NCBI GenBank assembly: GCA_017883385.1
Contig: JADGNQ010000010.1
Location: 1 to 64,000 of the forward strand
Direction of reading: 5' to 3'
DNA from: Candidatus Sulfotelmatobacter sp.
GTDB taxonomy: Bacteria > Acidobacteriota > Terriglobia > Terriglobales > Acidobacteriaceae
Length of the DNA: 64,000 nt
Part shown: in pieces, positions 24,278 to 32,531 of the stretch
How positions within the stretch are numbered: position 1 is the first letter of the stretch
Layout: the number at the start of each line of letters is the position of its first letter
Position numbers and translations under genes: made by a program
The notes under the pieces: generated by a model
Database searches by the model: none
Told to the model about the DNA's origin: nothing
Seen by the model: only the letters and a program-made list of their open reading frames with translations

Positions 24278-25072
24278 GTGGCCTCCCCGTTTTCTTCGCC
24301 TATGGGCTCTCTTGGATTCACCCCATCCTTGATTGTTGTCGGGATTTCACTCGTAATCGGGTTGGTGATGGTGGTCGTGTTTCGTTACACCTCCGACCAG
24401 AAGGCCATCCGCGTTGCCAAGGACCATCTGAAAGCGCACCTGCTAGCGTTGCGGCTCTTCCAAGACCAGATTCCCGTAGTTCTCCGCTCTTATGGGCGCA
24501 TCTTGCTGGCGACCGGCCGGTATCTCCGGCTGGCGTTCATGCCTTTGCTGTTTGTCATTGTGCCGCTAACTTTCCTGATCGTGCAGTTGGATCGGTACCT
24601 GGGATTAACGCCGCTCGAAGCCGGGCATCCGTTTCTCGTGAGTGCGCGGGTGGCCGATGCTACCACGCTGAATGAAGCGTCGCTCCAGTTGCCGGATGGA
24701 CTAGTGACCACGGCCCCCGCGGTCCACGTGCCCGCGGAAAACGAAATTGTCTGGAGAGTTGTAGCCTCACGAGAAGGAGACTACGAGGTCAATGTGCAAG
24801 CCTCTGCCCAGACTTTCTCAAAACGTGTGGTGGTTGGCTCCGGGTTGCCGCGCTTGTCCCCCGTGCGTTTGCGAGGAAGATTCTGGGAGCGGCTGTTCTA
24901 CTCTGCGGAGGCCGCGCTGCCGAAGAATAGTCTGATCGAGGCGATTTCGGTGCAGTATCCCGCCAGGGACATCGCTTTCGCCGGATTCGAATGGAACTGG
25001 ATCTGGCTATTCTTTGTTTTGTCGCTGGCCGCGGGCTTCCTTTTCAAGAGTATTCTCGGGATTGAGATATGA
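24278..25072 (+). CDS. Integral membrane protein of unknown function
   Basis: This 264-residue protein starts with GTG at 24278, one base after the previous stop, so it is translationally coupled. One membrane helix lies at about residues 14-36 (SLIVVGISLVIGLVMVVVF). A basic cytosolic segment follows (TSDQKAIRVAKDHLKAHLL), then a second hydrophobic segment at about 85-105 (FMPLLFVIVPLTFLIVQLD). A strand-rich, probably periplasmic domain comes next, and a C-terminal helix (WLFFVLSLAAGFLF). The order helix, basic coil, helix is faintly like YidC/EMC3-type insertases, but this is speculative. The stop overlaps the start of the next gene (ATGA). It is presumably a membrane partner of the flanking phosphohydrolases. 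Confidence 0.55.
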   Translation: MASPFSSPMGSLGFTPSLIVVGISLVIGLVMVVVFRYTSDQKAIRVAKDHLKAHLLALRLFQDQIPVVLRSYGRILLATGRYLRLAFMPLLFVIVPLTFLIVQLDRYLGLTPLEAGHPFLVSARVADATTLNEASLQLPDGLVTTAPAVHVPAENEIVWRVVASREGDYEVNVQASAQTFSKRVVVGSGLPRLSPVRLRGRFWERLFYSAEAALPKNSLIEAISVQYPARDIAFAGFEWNWIWLFFVLSLAAGFLFKSILGIEI

Positions 25073-27207
25073 AGAGGCACGGGACAACCTCAGCTGAACG
25101 CATGCGACTCCTCGCGTGGCTGGCGGTCCTCGGCGTCATCTTGCTCTGCCCCTTGCGCAGTCACGCGTACGCGGGGCCCGGTGCGGGTTTCGCTGTGCTG
25201 TCATCCTTCTGGACTCTCTTCGTCGCGTTTCTGTACTCGGTGTATGCGTTCTTTGTCTGGCCATTCCGGCAATTGTTTCGTCTGCTGCGGAGGCGCAAAG
25301 CCTATGGCAAGGCACAGATCAAGCGCGCTGTAATTCTCGGCTTCGACGGCATGGATCCGGAACTAACCGAACGATTCATCGCCGAAGGCAGACTGCCGAA
25401 TCTCGCGAAGCTACGCGACGAAGGGGCCTTCCGCAAGTTGCGGACAACCTACCCGGCGATCTCGCCGGTCGCGTGGTCAACCTTTATGACGGGAGTCAAT
25501 CCGGGCAAGCACAACATCTACGATTTCCTGGCCCGCGACCTCAGCAATTATCTTCCCTACCTTTCGTCGGCGGAGATCAAGGGACCCAAGCGCAGCCTGA
25601 AGATTGGCAAGTACACCGTGCCGCTCGGCGGGCCGAGGATCAGGGGCATGCGCCGCGGTACTCCTTTCTGGCACTGGCTGGGCGAGGCCGGAATTTTCTG
25701 CTCGGTGATTCGAGTGCCGGTGACCTTCCCCCCCGAGAAATTTCCCGGCGTTCTGCTCTCTGGTATGTGTGTACCCGATTTGAAAGGAAGCCAAGGCACT
25801 TTCTGCTTGTGCACGACGCGAACCAGCGGCGACAAGTTTCGCGAGGGCGGGGTTCGGGTTCCCGTCGAGCGAGATGGTTCCGTGTTCCGATCCTATGTAC
25901 CCGGCCCGGAAGATCCGCTGACGCCGGGTTCCGGCGACGAACTGCGGGTAAGTTTCGAAATCAATCTCGACAAGACCGGAACTCAGGCCCGCTTCATCGT
26001 CGACTCGCAGACCTTCACGTTAAAGGTTGGCGACTACTCGGAGTGGATTCCCGTGAAATTCAAGGCGGGCGTCGGTTTCAGCGCGCATGGAATTTGCCGC
26101 TTCTATCTCAAGGAGCTGTCGTCTGAGGTTGAGGTCTATGTCACTCCGGTGAACATCGATCCTGGCAAACCCGATCTCCCGATCTCCCATCCGGTGACGT
26201 ATTCCATTTATCTAGCAAAGCTGTTTGGGCCTTACGCGACGCTGGGCCTCGCAGAGGACACGTGGGCGCTGAATGAGCACGTACTGGATGACGACGCATT
26301 CCTCGCGCAGTGTTATGCCAATCATGATGATCGTGAGCGCATGTTGTTCGACGCGCTGGAGAAAACGCAGCAGGGTCTGTGCGCTTGCGTGTTCGATACC
26401 ACAGATCGCGTGCAGCACATGTTCTGGCGCTACCTCGACGAGGATCATCCAGCCGCTCGCGATGTGCCTCGCGATCAGCGCCCAACCGTGATCCAGGATC
26501 TGTACGCCCGAATGGATGAACTGATTGGCCGCGTCATGAAGCAGATTGATGACAAGACGTTGCTGATGATCGTCTCCGACCACGGGTTCAAATCGTTCGC
26601 TCGCTGCGTCAATCTGAACGCGTGGTTACACCAGAATGGATATCTGGCGCTGAAGTCTGGGAAGACAGAAAGCGGCGACTGGTTTGACGACGTGGACTGG
26701 TCTCGCACTCGCGCCTACACCATGGGCCTGAACGGGCTGTATCTGAATCTCAAGGGACGCGAGCGCGAAGGCATTATTGAGGCCGGCCCTGACGCAGACG
26801 AGTTGAAAGACGAATTGCGGCGCAAGCTCGATGGACTCGTCGACCCCGCGTCGGGTCGCGTTGGCATCACCGGAGTGTTCGATTGCGACGCCGTCTACGC
26901 CGGTCCCTATGTGGACAACGCCCCCGACCTGATTGTTGGTTACGGAGACGGATTCCGCGCGTCGTGGGATTCAGTGATGGGCAAGGTCACCAGCCTGATC
27001 TTCGAAGATAATCTGAAGGCGTGGAGCGGTGACCACTGCATCGATCCGCGCCTGGTGCCGGGGGTGCTCTTCTGCAATCGAAAGATCGCCGATGAAAAGC
27101 CCGCCATCGTGGATGTCGCCCCCACCGTGCTTAAGCTGTTTGGGTTGGCGCTTCCGGGTTATCTAGATGGGAAGCCGTGGTCCGTGGCAACTTCAATCAC
27201 TCCGTAG
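25069..27207 (+). CDS. Membrane-anchored alkaline-phosphatase-superfamily phosphohydrolase
   Basis: This 712-residue protein starts with an ATG overlapping the preceding stop. It has a signal-like helix (LLAWLAVLGVILLCPL), a second helix at about residues 45-66 (SSFWTLFVAFLYSVYAFFVW), and a basic stop-transfer stretch (RLLRRRKAYGK). The catalytic domain then begins with AVILGFDGMDPELTERF. SPVAWSTFMTGVNPG carries the likely nucleophile. DRVQHMFWRYLDEDHP, LLMIVSDHGFKSF and GDHCIDPRLVPGVLF are further active-site motifs. It aligns over its whole catalytic part with the product at 22027, a local duplication. A role in processing phosphate esters or phosphodiesters on envelope molecules is inferred from the family and membrane location. 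Confidence 0.72.
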   Translation: MKRHGTTSAERMRLLAWLAVLGVILLCPLRSHAYAGPGAGFAVLSSFWTLFVAFLYSVYAFFVWPFRQLFRLLRRRKAYGKAQIKRAVILGFDGMDPELTERFIAEGRLPNLAKLRDEGAFRKLRTTYPAISPVAWSTFMTGVNPGKHNIYDFLARDLSNYLPYLSSAEIKGPKRSLKIGKYTVPLGGPRIRGMRRGTPFWHWLGEAGIFCSVIRVPVTFPPEKFPGVLLSGMCVPDLKGSQGTFCLCTTRTSGDKFREGGVRVPVERDGSVFRSYVPGPEDPLTPGSGDELRVSFEINLDKTGTQARFIVDSQTFTLKVGDYSEWIPVKFKAGVGFSAHGICRFYLKELSSEVEVYVTPVNIDPGKPDLPISHPVTYSIYLAKLFGPYATLGLAEDTWALNEHVLDDDAFLAQCYANHDDRERMLFDALEKTQQGLCACVFDTTDRVQHMFWRYLDEDHPAARDVPRDQRPTVIQDLYARMDELIGRVMKQIDDKTLLMIVSDHGFKSFARCVNLNAWLHQNGYLALKSGKTESGDWFDDVDWSRTRAYTMGLNGLYLNLKGREREGIIEAGPDADELKDELRRKLDGLVDPASGRVGITGVFDCDAVYAGPYVDNAPDLIVGYGDGFRASWDSVMGKVTSLIFEDNLKAWSGDHCIDPRLVPGVLFCNRKIADEKPAIVDVAPTVLKLFGLALPGYLDGKPWSVATSITP

Positions 27208-27248
27208 CCTGCCCGCCAGCCCGCTGGGCAAGGTACTATAGTCGAACC

Positions 27249-27809
27249 GTGATCACTATTGTCTCGGGCCTGCCCCGTTCCGGAACCTCGCTGATGATGC
27301 AGATGCTAGCTGCGGGTGGCATGTCTCTGCTGACTGACCGCGAACGCCAGCCCGACATCGACAATCCCCGCGGCTACTGCGAATGGGAACCGATCAAACT
27401 TCTGCCTAAAGAGCCCGACCGCATCGACGAAGCCGAAGGCAAGGCCGTGAAAATCATCTCTCAGCTTCTCCTTTCGGTTCCCAAAGGCAGGAACTACAAA
27501 CTCATCTTCATGGAACGCCCGCTTCCTGAGGTTCTCGCTTCCCAAGATGAAATGCTAAAGCGACGCGGATCGTCCCAGCCCGTGGACTCTGCGTTACTAA
27601 CTTCTGCGTTCCGCGATCATATGCGGGACATCATCGCCTGGCTGGAAGTGCGAGAGGACATCCCCGTTTGCCGCATGGGATATAGAAAAGTTCTTAGCGA
27701 CCCAGTTAGTTCTGCGAAAACGGTTCGCGACTTTCTGGATTTCGACTTGAACTTGGAGGCGATGGCGCAGCAGGTCGATCCTTCGCTCTACCGCAACCGG
27801 CGTGCTTGA
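27249..27809 (+). CDS. Sulfotransferase-family protein
   Basis: This 186-residue protein starts at GTG 27249. TACTAT at 27234-27239 is so close to the GTG that the message may be leaderless. The N-terminal VSGLPRSGTSLMMQML matches the 5'-phosphosulfate-binding loop of PAPS-dependent sulfotransferases. FMERPLPEVLASQDEML resembles the 3'-phosphate-binding segment (R..eV..S). At under 200 residues it is shorter than most characterised sulfotransferases, so it may be a minimal cytosolic form or have another P-loop role. It follows the phosphohydrolase operon after 41 bases and a sulfatase-like gene is nearby, so sulfate-ester chemistry is possible. Confidence 0.65.
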   Translation: MITIVSGLPRSGTSLMMQMLAAGGMSLLTDRERQPDIDNPRGYCEWEPIKLLPKEPDRIDEAEGKAVKIISQLLLSVPKGRNYKLIFMERPLPEVLASQDEMLKRRGSSQPVDSALLTSAFRDHMRDIIAWLEVREDIPVCRMGYRKVLSDPVSSAKTVRDFLDFDLNLEAMAQQVDPSLYRNRRA

Positions 27810-27827
27810 ACTGGAGCACGGTCCCTA

Positions 27828-29549
27828 CTATTGCGCCGGCTCTTTGACGGCAAGAATCCGGTCGGCAGCCACGTCGTGGAGTTGCTGAACGATGCCGGAG
27901 GGCCATCGAATTTCAACCAGATCCGCGGTGGCATTCGGTCCAAGCCCAAAGTGAACGGGACCGGCACTGGACGACGCGTAACCGAAACTCGTGGACATGT
28001 GGTTGTACTGTGCTCCGGTCTTGGTAACAACTTTGATCCGCGTCCCGATACCATCCCGGTTGCTCTTCGTGCCTTGTAGCTTGATCTCCAACCAGTGATC
28101 GTCGCCCGGGCTCTGGTTCATCCAAATTTCTGCCGGAGCGCTGATCGCACTGACCACCACATCCAGTCGGCCATCGCCGTTAAGGTCGCCAACGGCCGAA
28201 CCGCGGTGCCGCGATGGTGGCTGAGACGTGAATCCTGCCTCGGAAGTCAAGGCGGCAAACTTCATGCTACCCAGGTTGCGAAAGACAGTATTGGGCTGTT
28301 CGACTGCGACGCGCGGTGCCGACAAAAGCGACTGCACATGTCCGCGCGAGACAAAAATATCCTTCCAGCCATCGTTGTCGAAGTCGGCAATCATCGGAGA
28401 ATAGCCGGCCATCGGCGAGCTCAGGGCAGTCATTCCGCTCTTCTCAGTGACCTCGACGAAGTCTCCTTTCCCCGTATTTCGATAGACGGGAAATGTCTCG
28501 TTATCGAGGGCGACCAAAACAATGTCGGGATAGCCATCATTGTCTAGATCGCGGAAGTCAACACCCATGCCCGAAATGAAGACGCCGTCCTCCCGCAACG
28601 CAACGTTGGCCTCGAACGCAACCTCTTCGTATTTCACCCCGCCTTTGTAGCGAAAGTAGGAATTGACCAGCTTATCGTTGGGCACAATGAGATCCAGCCG
28701 GCCGTTCAGATTGGCATCAGCCACAGCCACGCCCATGCCTTTTCCCGGGTGGGCGCGCAGTCCCGACTCGACCGAGGCATCCCGAAAGGTGCCGTCGCCA
28801 TTATTGATAAACAACTGGTTGGGCGTGGATTTATACATCTTGGGATGGCAGTAGTCGCGATGGCCGTCGCCCATGCAAGCCGGTTCGCTCTCAGGACGCC
28901 ACTGAAGGTAGTTAATGACGACGAGATCGAGCAGCCCATCATTGTTCACATCGATCCAGGCAGCACCGACTGACCAGAGTGAACCGTATTCCGGGTCCGG
29001 CTTGTTGAGCCCGGCTTTTGTGGTTACATCGGTGAACGTACCGTCACCGTTGTTGTGGTATAGCGTGTTGTGGTAAACGCCCGCGACAAAGATGTCTTCG
29101 TATCCGTCATTGTCGTAGTCTCCGATGGCAACTCCGACGTCGAAGCCGGTGCCCACCAGACCTGCCTTTTCAGTGACGTCCTTAAAGTTGCCCTTGCCAT
29201 CGTTCTCAAAGAGGCGGTTGGAGTACTTCGGGGAAGACTTGTGCAGTGTCTTAATATCGGCGCCGTTCGCGAAAAATATGTCGAGTTTGCCGTCGTTGTT
29301 GTAGTCGAAGACGGCGACCCCGCCGGCCATGGTCTCTGGCGCGTGGCGCTCGGGCGTCTCGTCACTGTCGAGTTTGAAATCGATCGGTTGGAATGCGAAC
29401 CGGATCGGACTGTTGTCGGCCGCAGTTGAGGCGGCAGGTTTCGACGCAGTCTGGGCTGATGATGACTGGGAGCGCGCCGGCACGGGCGCGCCCCAGAGCA
29501 CCAACGATAAGATTGCAGCCAGCGAACTGGGAACCTTGCAACTCTTCAT
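27828..29549 (-). CDS. Exported CRTAC1-family FG-GAP/VCBS repeat protein with ASPIC/UnbV domain
   Basis: The protein has about 573 residues from ATG 29549 (MKSCKVPSSLAAILSLVLWG, a signal peptide); a GTG 18 bases upstream is an alternative. At least seven calcium-binding-type beta-propeller repeats are visible, for example DYNNDGKLDIFF, DYDNDGYEDIFV, DVNNDGLLDLVV, DLDNDGYPDIVL, DFDNDGWKDIFV and DLNGDGRLDVVV. The C-terminal 70 residues match the ASPIC/UnbV domain (GIGTRIKVVTKTGAQY, VEIRWPSGIVQQLH). Such proteins are abundant in acidobacteria and are extracellular; their function is not established, and carbohydrate binding or adhesion is commonly supposed. It is convergent with the sulfotransferase-like gene. 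Confidence 0.82.
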   Translation of the reverse strand: MKSCKVPSSLAAILSLVLWGAPVPARSQSSSAQTASKPAASTAADNSPIRFAFQPIDFKLDSDETPERHAPETMAGGVAVFDYNNDGKLDIFFANGADIKTLHKSSPKYSNRLFENDGKGNFKDVTEKAGLVGTGFDVGVAIGDYDNDGYEDIFVAGVYHNTLYHNNGDGTFTDVTTKAGLNKPDPEYGSLWSVGAAWIDVNNDGLLDLVVINYLQWRPESEPACMGDGHRDYCHPKMYKSTPNQLFINNGDGTFRDASVESGLRAHPGKGMGVAVADANLNGRLDLIVPNDKLVNSYFRYKGGVKYEEVAFEANVALREDGVFISGMGVDFRDLDNDGYPDIVLVALDNETFPVYRNTGKGDFVEVTEKSGMTALSSPMAGYSPMIADFDNDGWKDIFVSRGHVQSLLSAPRVAVEQPNTVFRNLGSMKFAALTSEAGFTSQPPSRHRGSAVGDLNGDGRLDVVVSAISAPAEIWMNQSPGDDHWLEIKLQGTKSNRDGIGTRIKVVTKTGAQYNHMSTSFGYASSSAGPVHFGLGPNATADLVEIRWPSGIVQQLHDVAADRILAVKEPAQ

Positions 29550-29582
29550 GTCCGGAGCGGCACGCACGTGCCCGTTGTTATC

Positions 29583-32228
29583 TTACTCCGGCAATTTTTG
29601 TTCCCCGCGAATGGAGAGTCGTGCATCCGCTTGCGCCGCGGTTGTGCCCGGCTGTCCTCCGCCTGCGGTAATCACGTAGTCTCCCGCTGCGACCAGCCGA
29701 TCGCCAGCTTCGTTGACATAGCTCAAGCCACGAGGCTGCAGGGCGAGCTTGATGTGCCGCAACTCGCCCGCCTGCAAGTGAACTCGGGTAAAGCCGCGCA
29801 GCGCGCGCAGGGGCGCGCCAGGCAGCTTGGGGAAGCTCACATAAAGTTCCACAACCTCATCGCCCGCTCGAGCGCTTGTGTTCTTCACATCCACGTCGAC
29901 CGCGAGGGGTGTACCGGCCTCGAGTTCAGCGCTCGAAAGCTTCAGATTGCTGTACGCGAATTTCGAGTAGGTCAGACCGTAGCCGAATGGATACAAAGGC
30001 TCTCCTGCGAAGTAGCGATAGGTGCGGTTCTTCATCGCGTAGTCTTCGAACTCTGGCAACTGCTCCACACCTTTATAGAAGGTCACGGGCAACCGTCCGC
30101 CGGGATTGTTGGCACCGCCGAGAGTCTGCGCGATGGCAGTTCCGCCTTCTTCTCCTGAGTACCAGGCTTCGAGGATCGCGTTGGCGTGGTCATTGGCCCA
30201 ATTCACCGCCAGCGCGCTGCCGTTCATCAGCACAACGACTAGTGGCTTGCCCGCTCCTTTCAGCGCTCCCAGAAGCGCTTCTTCCTCTGCGGGAAGGTTG
30301 AGGCTGGTGCGATCCCCGCCCTTGAATCCGGGGACGTCGACTTTCATCTCCTCGCCCTCCAATTTCGAGGTGATCCCGACCACGGCGACCACGACATCAG
30401 CCTGCCGCGCTGCAGATACCGCTTCCACGAGTGGATCAGCACTCGTCGAGAGCCAGATCAGCTTCGTGGTACGTCCACCCGGCAGGTACTCAATCTTGAC
30501 CGGGTAATGATGCCCTTTCGCCAGCTGAAGGGTCGCCAGTTGAGGATTGGGGTCGTGAAGGATGGCGTCATCCACAATAAGCTTCCCGTCGAGCCACAAG
30601 CGCTGCATGGAGCCCATTAGTCCGACTTGATACGTGCCGGATTCCACGGGTGTCAGAAATCCTGTCCAGCGGACCGAAAAATCCTTCATGCCGCCGGGCA
30701 CCGGAAGTGCATGGGCATCAGGGTGAGAGAGCTGAAGATCGACGAACGGATCGACTCGAACTACCTGCGGCGTGCCGGATAATTCTCCGGAAAAGTATTC
30801 GCCTTTGAGTCCGGGCATGCCGTCGTCTGTAGATAACACCGAAGTTGGAATCACAGGATGCTCGCGTAGAAAGCTTGTCCCGGGCTCGAACGAGACTTGA
30901 GCTCCGGCAAACTGCTTGCGAATCCCCTCGAGCGCCGTGACCGCATGCGAAGCTGTGCCGCTGTAGTTGCCGTGCAAAACCTGAACCGATTCAGCCAGCG
31001 GGCCCACCACCAGAATCCTCTTCACGCTTGCCGCGAAAGGAAGCACACCGTCGTTCTTCAGCAGCACCATCGATTCGCGAGCGATCTTCAATGCGAGTTC
31101 GCGGTGCGCGGCGCTGTCAATCTCGGACTCCGGCGTCTGCGCGTAAGGCACTTTCTCCGGAGGATCAAACATCCCCAGCCGCATGCGCGCGGTGAAGAGC
31201 CGTTTCAACGAAACATCCAGATCTGCTTCGGTGAGCAGCCCTTGTTTCACGGCATCGACGTACGGCATATAGTCGTGGCTGTCTTTGGCCACGGTGAAGA
31301 AGTCCGCGCACTCATTGTCCATGCCTCTCTTCAGCGAGACCGCCGCGGCTTCGGGCTGGCTCTTGGTGAAGTGGTGGCCCTCAAAAATGTCCACGACCGC
31401 ATCGCAGTCCGAGACCACATATCCGTTGAATTTCCAGGCCTTCCGCAACTGATCGACGAGCAAGAACGTGTTGGCGCACCCGGGTTCGCCGTTGATCCGG
31501 TTGTAGGCACACATCACCGATTCCGCCTTGCCTTCAGTTACGGCCGCGCGGAACGCGGGAAGGTAGGTGTCTTCCATGTCGTGTTTCGAAACCTGCACGT
31601 CGATGCTGTGCCGCGTCGGTTCCGGCCCGCTGTGCACCGCAAAATGTTTCGGAGTGGAAATCACGCGATAGTAGTTGGGATCGTCGCCCTGCATCCCGGT
31701 GACGAACGCCACGCCCATCCTCCCGGTGAGAAACGGATCTTCGCCGTAAGTCTCCTGCCCGCGCCCCCAGCGCGGATCGCGGAAAATATTGATGTTTGGC
31801 GACCAGAAGTCGAGTCCCTCCATAATGTCGCGCCGGCCGGCGCGCACGGCCTGATTGTGCTTCGCCCTCGCCTCTGTACTGATTACCACCGCCATGTCGT
31901 GGATCAAGGGATCGTCAAACGTTGCCGCCAGTCCGACCGGTTCGGGAAAAACCGTTGCAGTCCCAGCGTTGGCGACTCCGTGCAAAGCCTCGCTCCACCA
32001 GTCGTATGCCGGGACTTGGAGACGCGGAATAGCTCGCGCCTGGTTCACAAGCTGTGAAGCCTTCTCCTCCAGGGTCATCCTTCCGATCAGATCGTTGACG
32101 CGCGCGTCGACCGGCTTGGAAGGGTCCAGATAGACAGCAACACCCGTCGTTTGTGCAGCGGAACGCATAAGAATTAGAGCCAGAACAATGGCTACCTGTA
32201 GGGTGGTGCGAATACGCATTTCGGGCAT
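29583..32228 (-). CDS. GH3 beta-glycosidase with PA14 and fibronectin-III-like domains
   Basis: This 881-residue exported enzyme starts at ATG 32228 with AGGAGATC 8 bases upstream and has a signal peptide over about residues 1-26. The GH3 N-terminal barrel has RDPRWGRGQETYGEDP, PKHFAVHSG and GYVVSDCDAV, where D274 is the expected nucleophile. The alpha/beta sandwich domain is split by a PA14 domain at about 480-620 (GLKGEYFSGELSGTPQ, GTYQVGLMGSMQRLWLDG). The C-terminal fibronectin-III-like domain ends near VNEAGDRLVAAG. The layout fits beta-glucosidases and beta-xylosidases; the precise sugar cannot be told. It diverges from a TonB receptor across a shared 303-base region with LacI-type sites, suggesting co-regulation and joint glycan use. 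Confidence 0.88.
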   Translation of the reverse strand: MPEMRIRTTLQVAIVLALILMRSAAQTTGVAVYLDPSKPVDARVNDLIGRMTLEEKASQLVNQARAIPRLQVPAYDWWSEALHGVANAGTATVFPEPVGLAATFDDPLIHDMAVVISTEARAKHNQAVRAGRRDIMEGLDFWSPNINIFRDPRWGRGQETYGEDPFLTGRMGVAFVTGMQGDDPNYYRVISTPKHFAVHSGPEPTRHSIDVQVSKHDMEDTYLPAFRAAVTEGKAESVMCAYNRINGEPGCANTFLLVDQLRKAWKFNGYVVSDCDAVVDIFEGHHFTKSQPEAAAVSLKRGMDNECADFFTVAKDSHDYMPYVDAVKQGLLTEADLDVSLKRLFTARMRLGMFDPPEKVPYAQTPESEIDSAAHRELALKIARESMVLLKNDGVLPFAASVKRILVVGPLAESVQVLHGNYSGTASHAVTALEGIRKQFAGAQVSFEPGTSFLREHPVIPTSVLSTDDGMPGLKGEYFSGELSGTPQVVRVDPFVDLQLSHPDAHALPVPGGMKDFSVRWTGFLTPVESGTYQVGLMGSMQRLWLDGKLIVDDAILHDPNPQLATLQLAKGHHYPVKIEYLPGGRTTKLIWLSTSADPLVEAVSAARQADVVVAVVGITSKLEGEEMKVDVPGFKGGDRTSLNLPAEEEALLGALKGAGKPLVVVLMNGSALAVNWANDHANAILEAWYSGEEGGTAIAQTLGGANNPGGRLPVTFYKGVEQLPEFEDYAMKNRTYRYFAGEPLYPFGYGLTYSKFAYSNLKLSSAELEAGTPLAVDVDVKNTSARAGDEVVELYVSFPKLPGAPLRALRGFTRVHLQAGELRHIKLALQPRGLSYVNEAGDRLVAAGDYVITAGGGQPGTTAAQADARLSIRGEQKLPE

Positions 32229-32296
32229 GGTAGATCTCCTGCGCAACCCGCCCGGTCAACCTTCCGGCGAGAGCGCGATGCGATAGACGTAATTTC

Positions 32297-32349
32297 GTTA
32301 ACGATTACGGCCGTCGGTCGCTTGTAGCACAGGGAAATCCTGCGGTCAA
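32297..32349 (-). promoter_or_regulatory. GH3 promoter with operator-like repeat
   Basis: Read on the minus strand, TTGACC (32349-32344) and TACAAG (32326-32321) are 17 bases apart. Downstream of the -10 lies GTAATCGTTAAC (32308-32297), a near-palindrome. A wider inverted repeat, CGTAAT-N10-ATTACG, spans 32288-32309. Position and central CG suggest a LacI-family operator, but the match is imperfect. Confidence 0.4.
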
Positions 32350-32428
32350 GAATCCCGGTGCTGAACTTCCAGGAAGACGTTCTCGCCCGGGTGAACCTGG
32401 AGAAGCCCCCACGATATCGATTTTCTTC

Positions 32429-32471
32429 TTGACAACGGTCTACGAACCCGGATAAACCGTAAACGTTTACG
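32429..32471 (+). promoter_or_regulatory. Promoter plus perfect LacI-type operator for the second TonB receptor
   Basis: TTGACA at 32429-32434 and GATAAA at 32451-32456 are 16 bases apart. Immediately downstream, CGTAAACGTTTACG at 32458-32471 is a perfect 14-bp palindrome with the AAACGTTT core of LacI/PurR-family operators. It overlaps the expected transcription start, so repressor binding should block the receptor gene. No LacI-family gene is in the window. Confidence 0.7.
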
Positions 32472-32531
32472 ATTTCAGGGGTAGTTCCATCCCTGAGACA
32501 CCCGCAATCGTACTAACTTTCGGAGGCTGGC

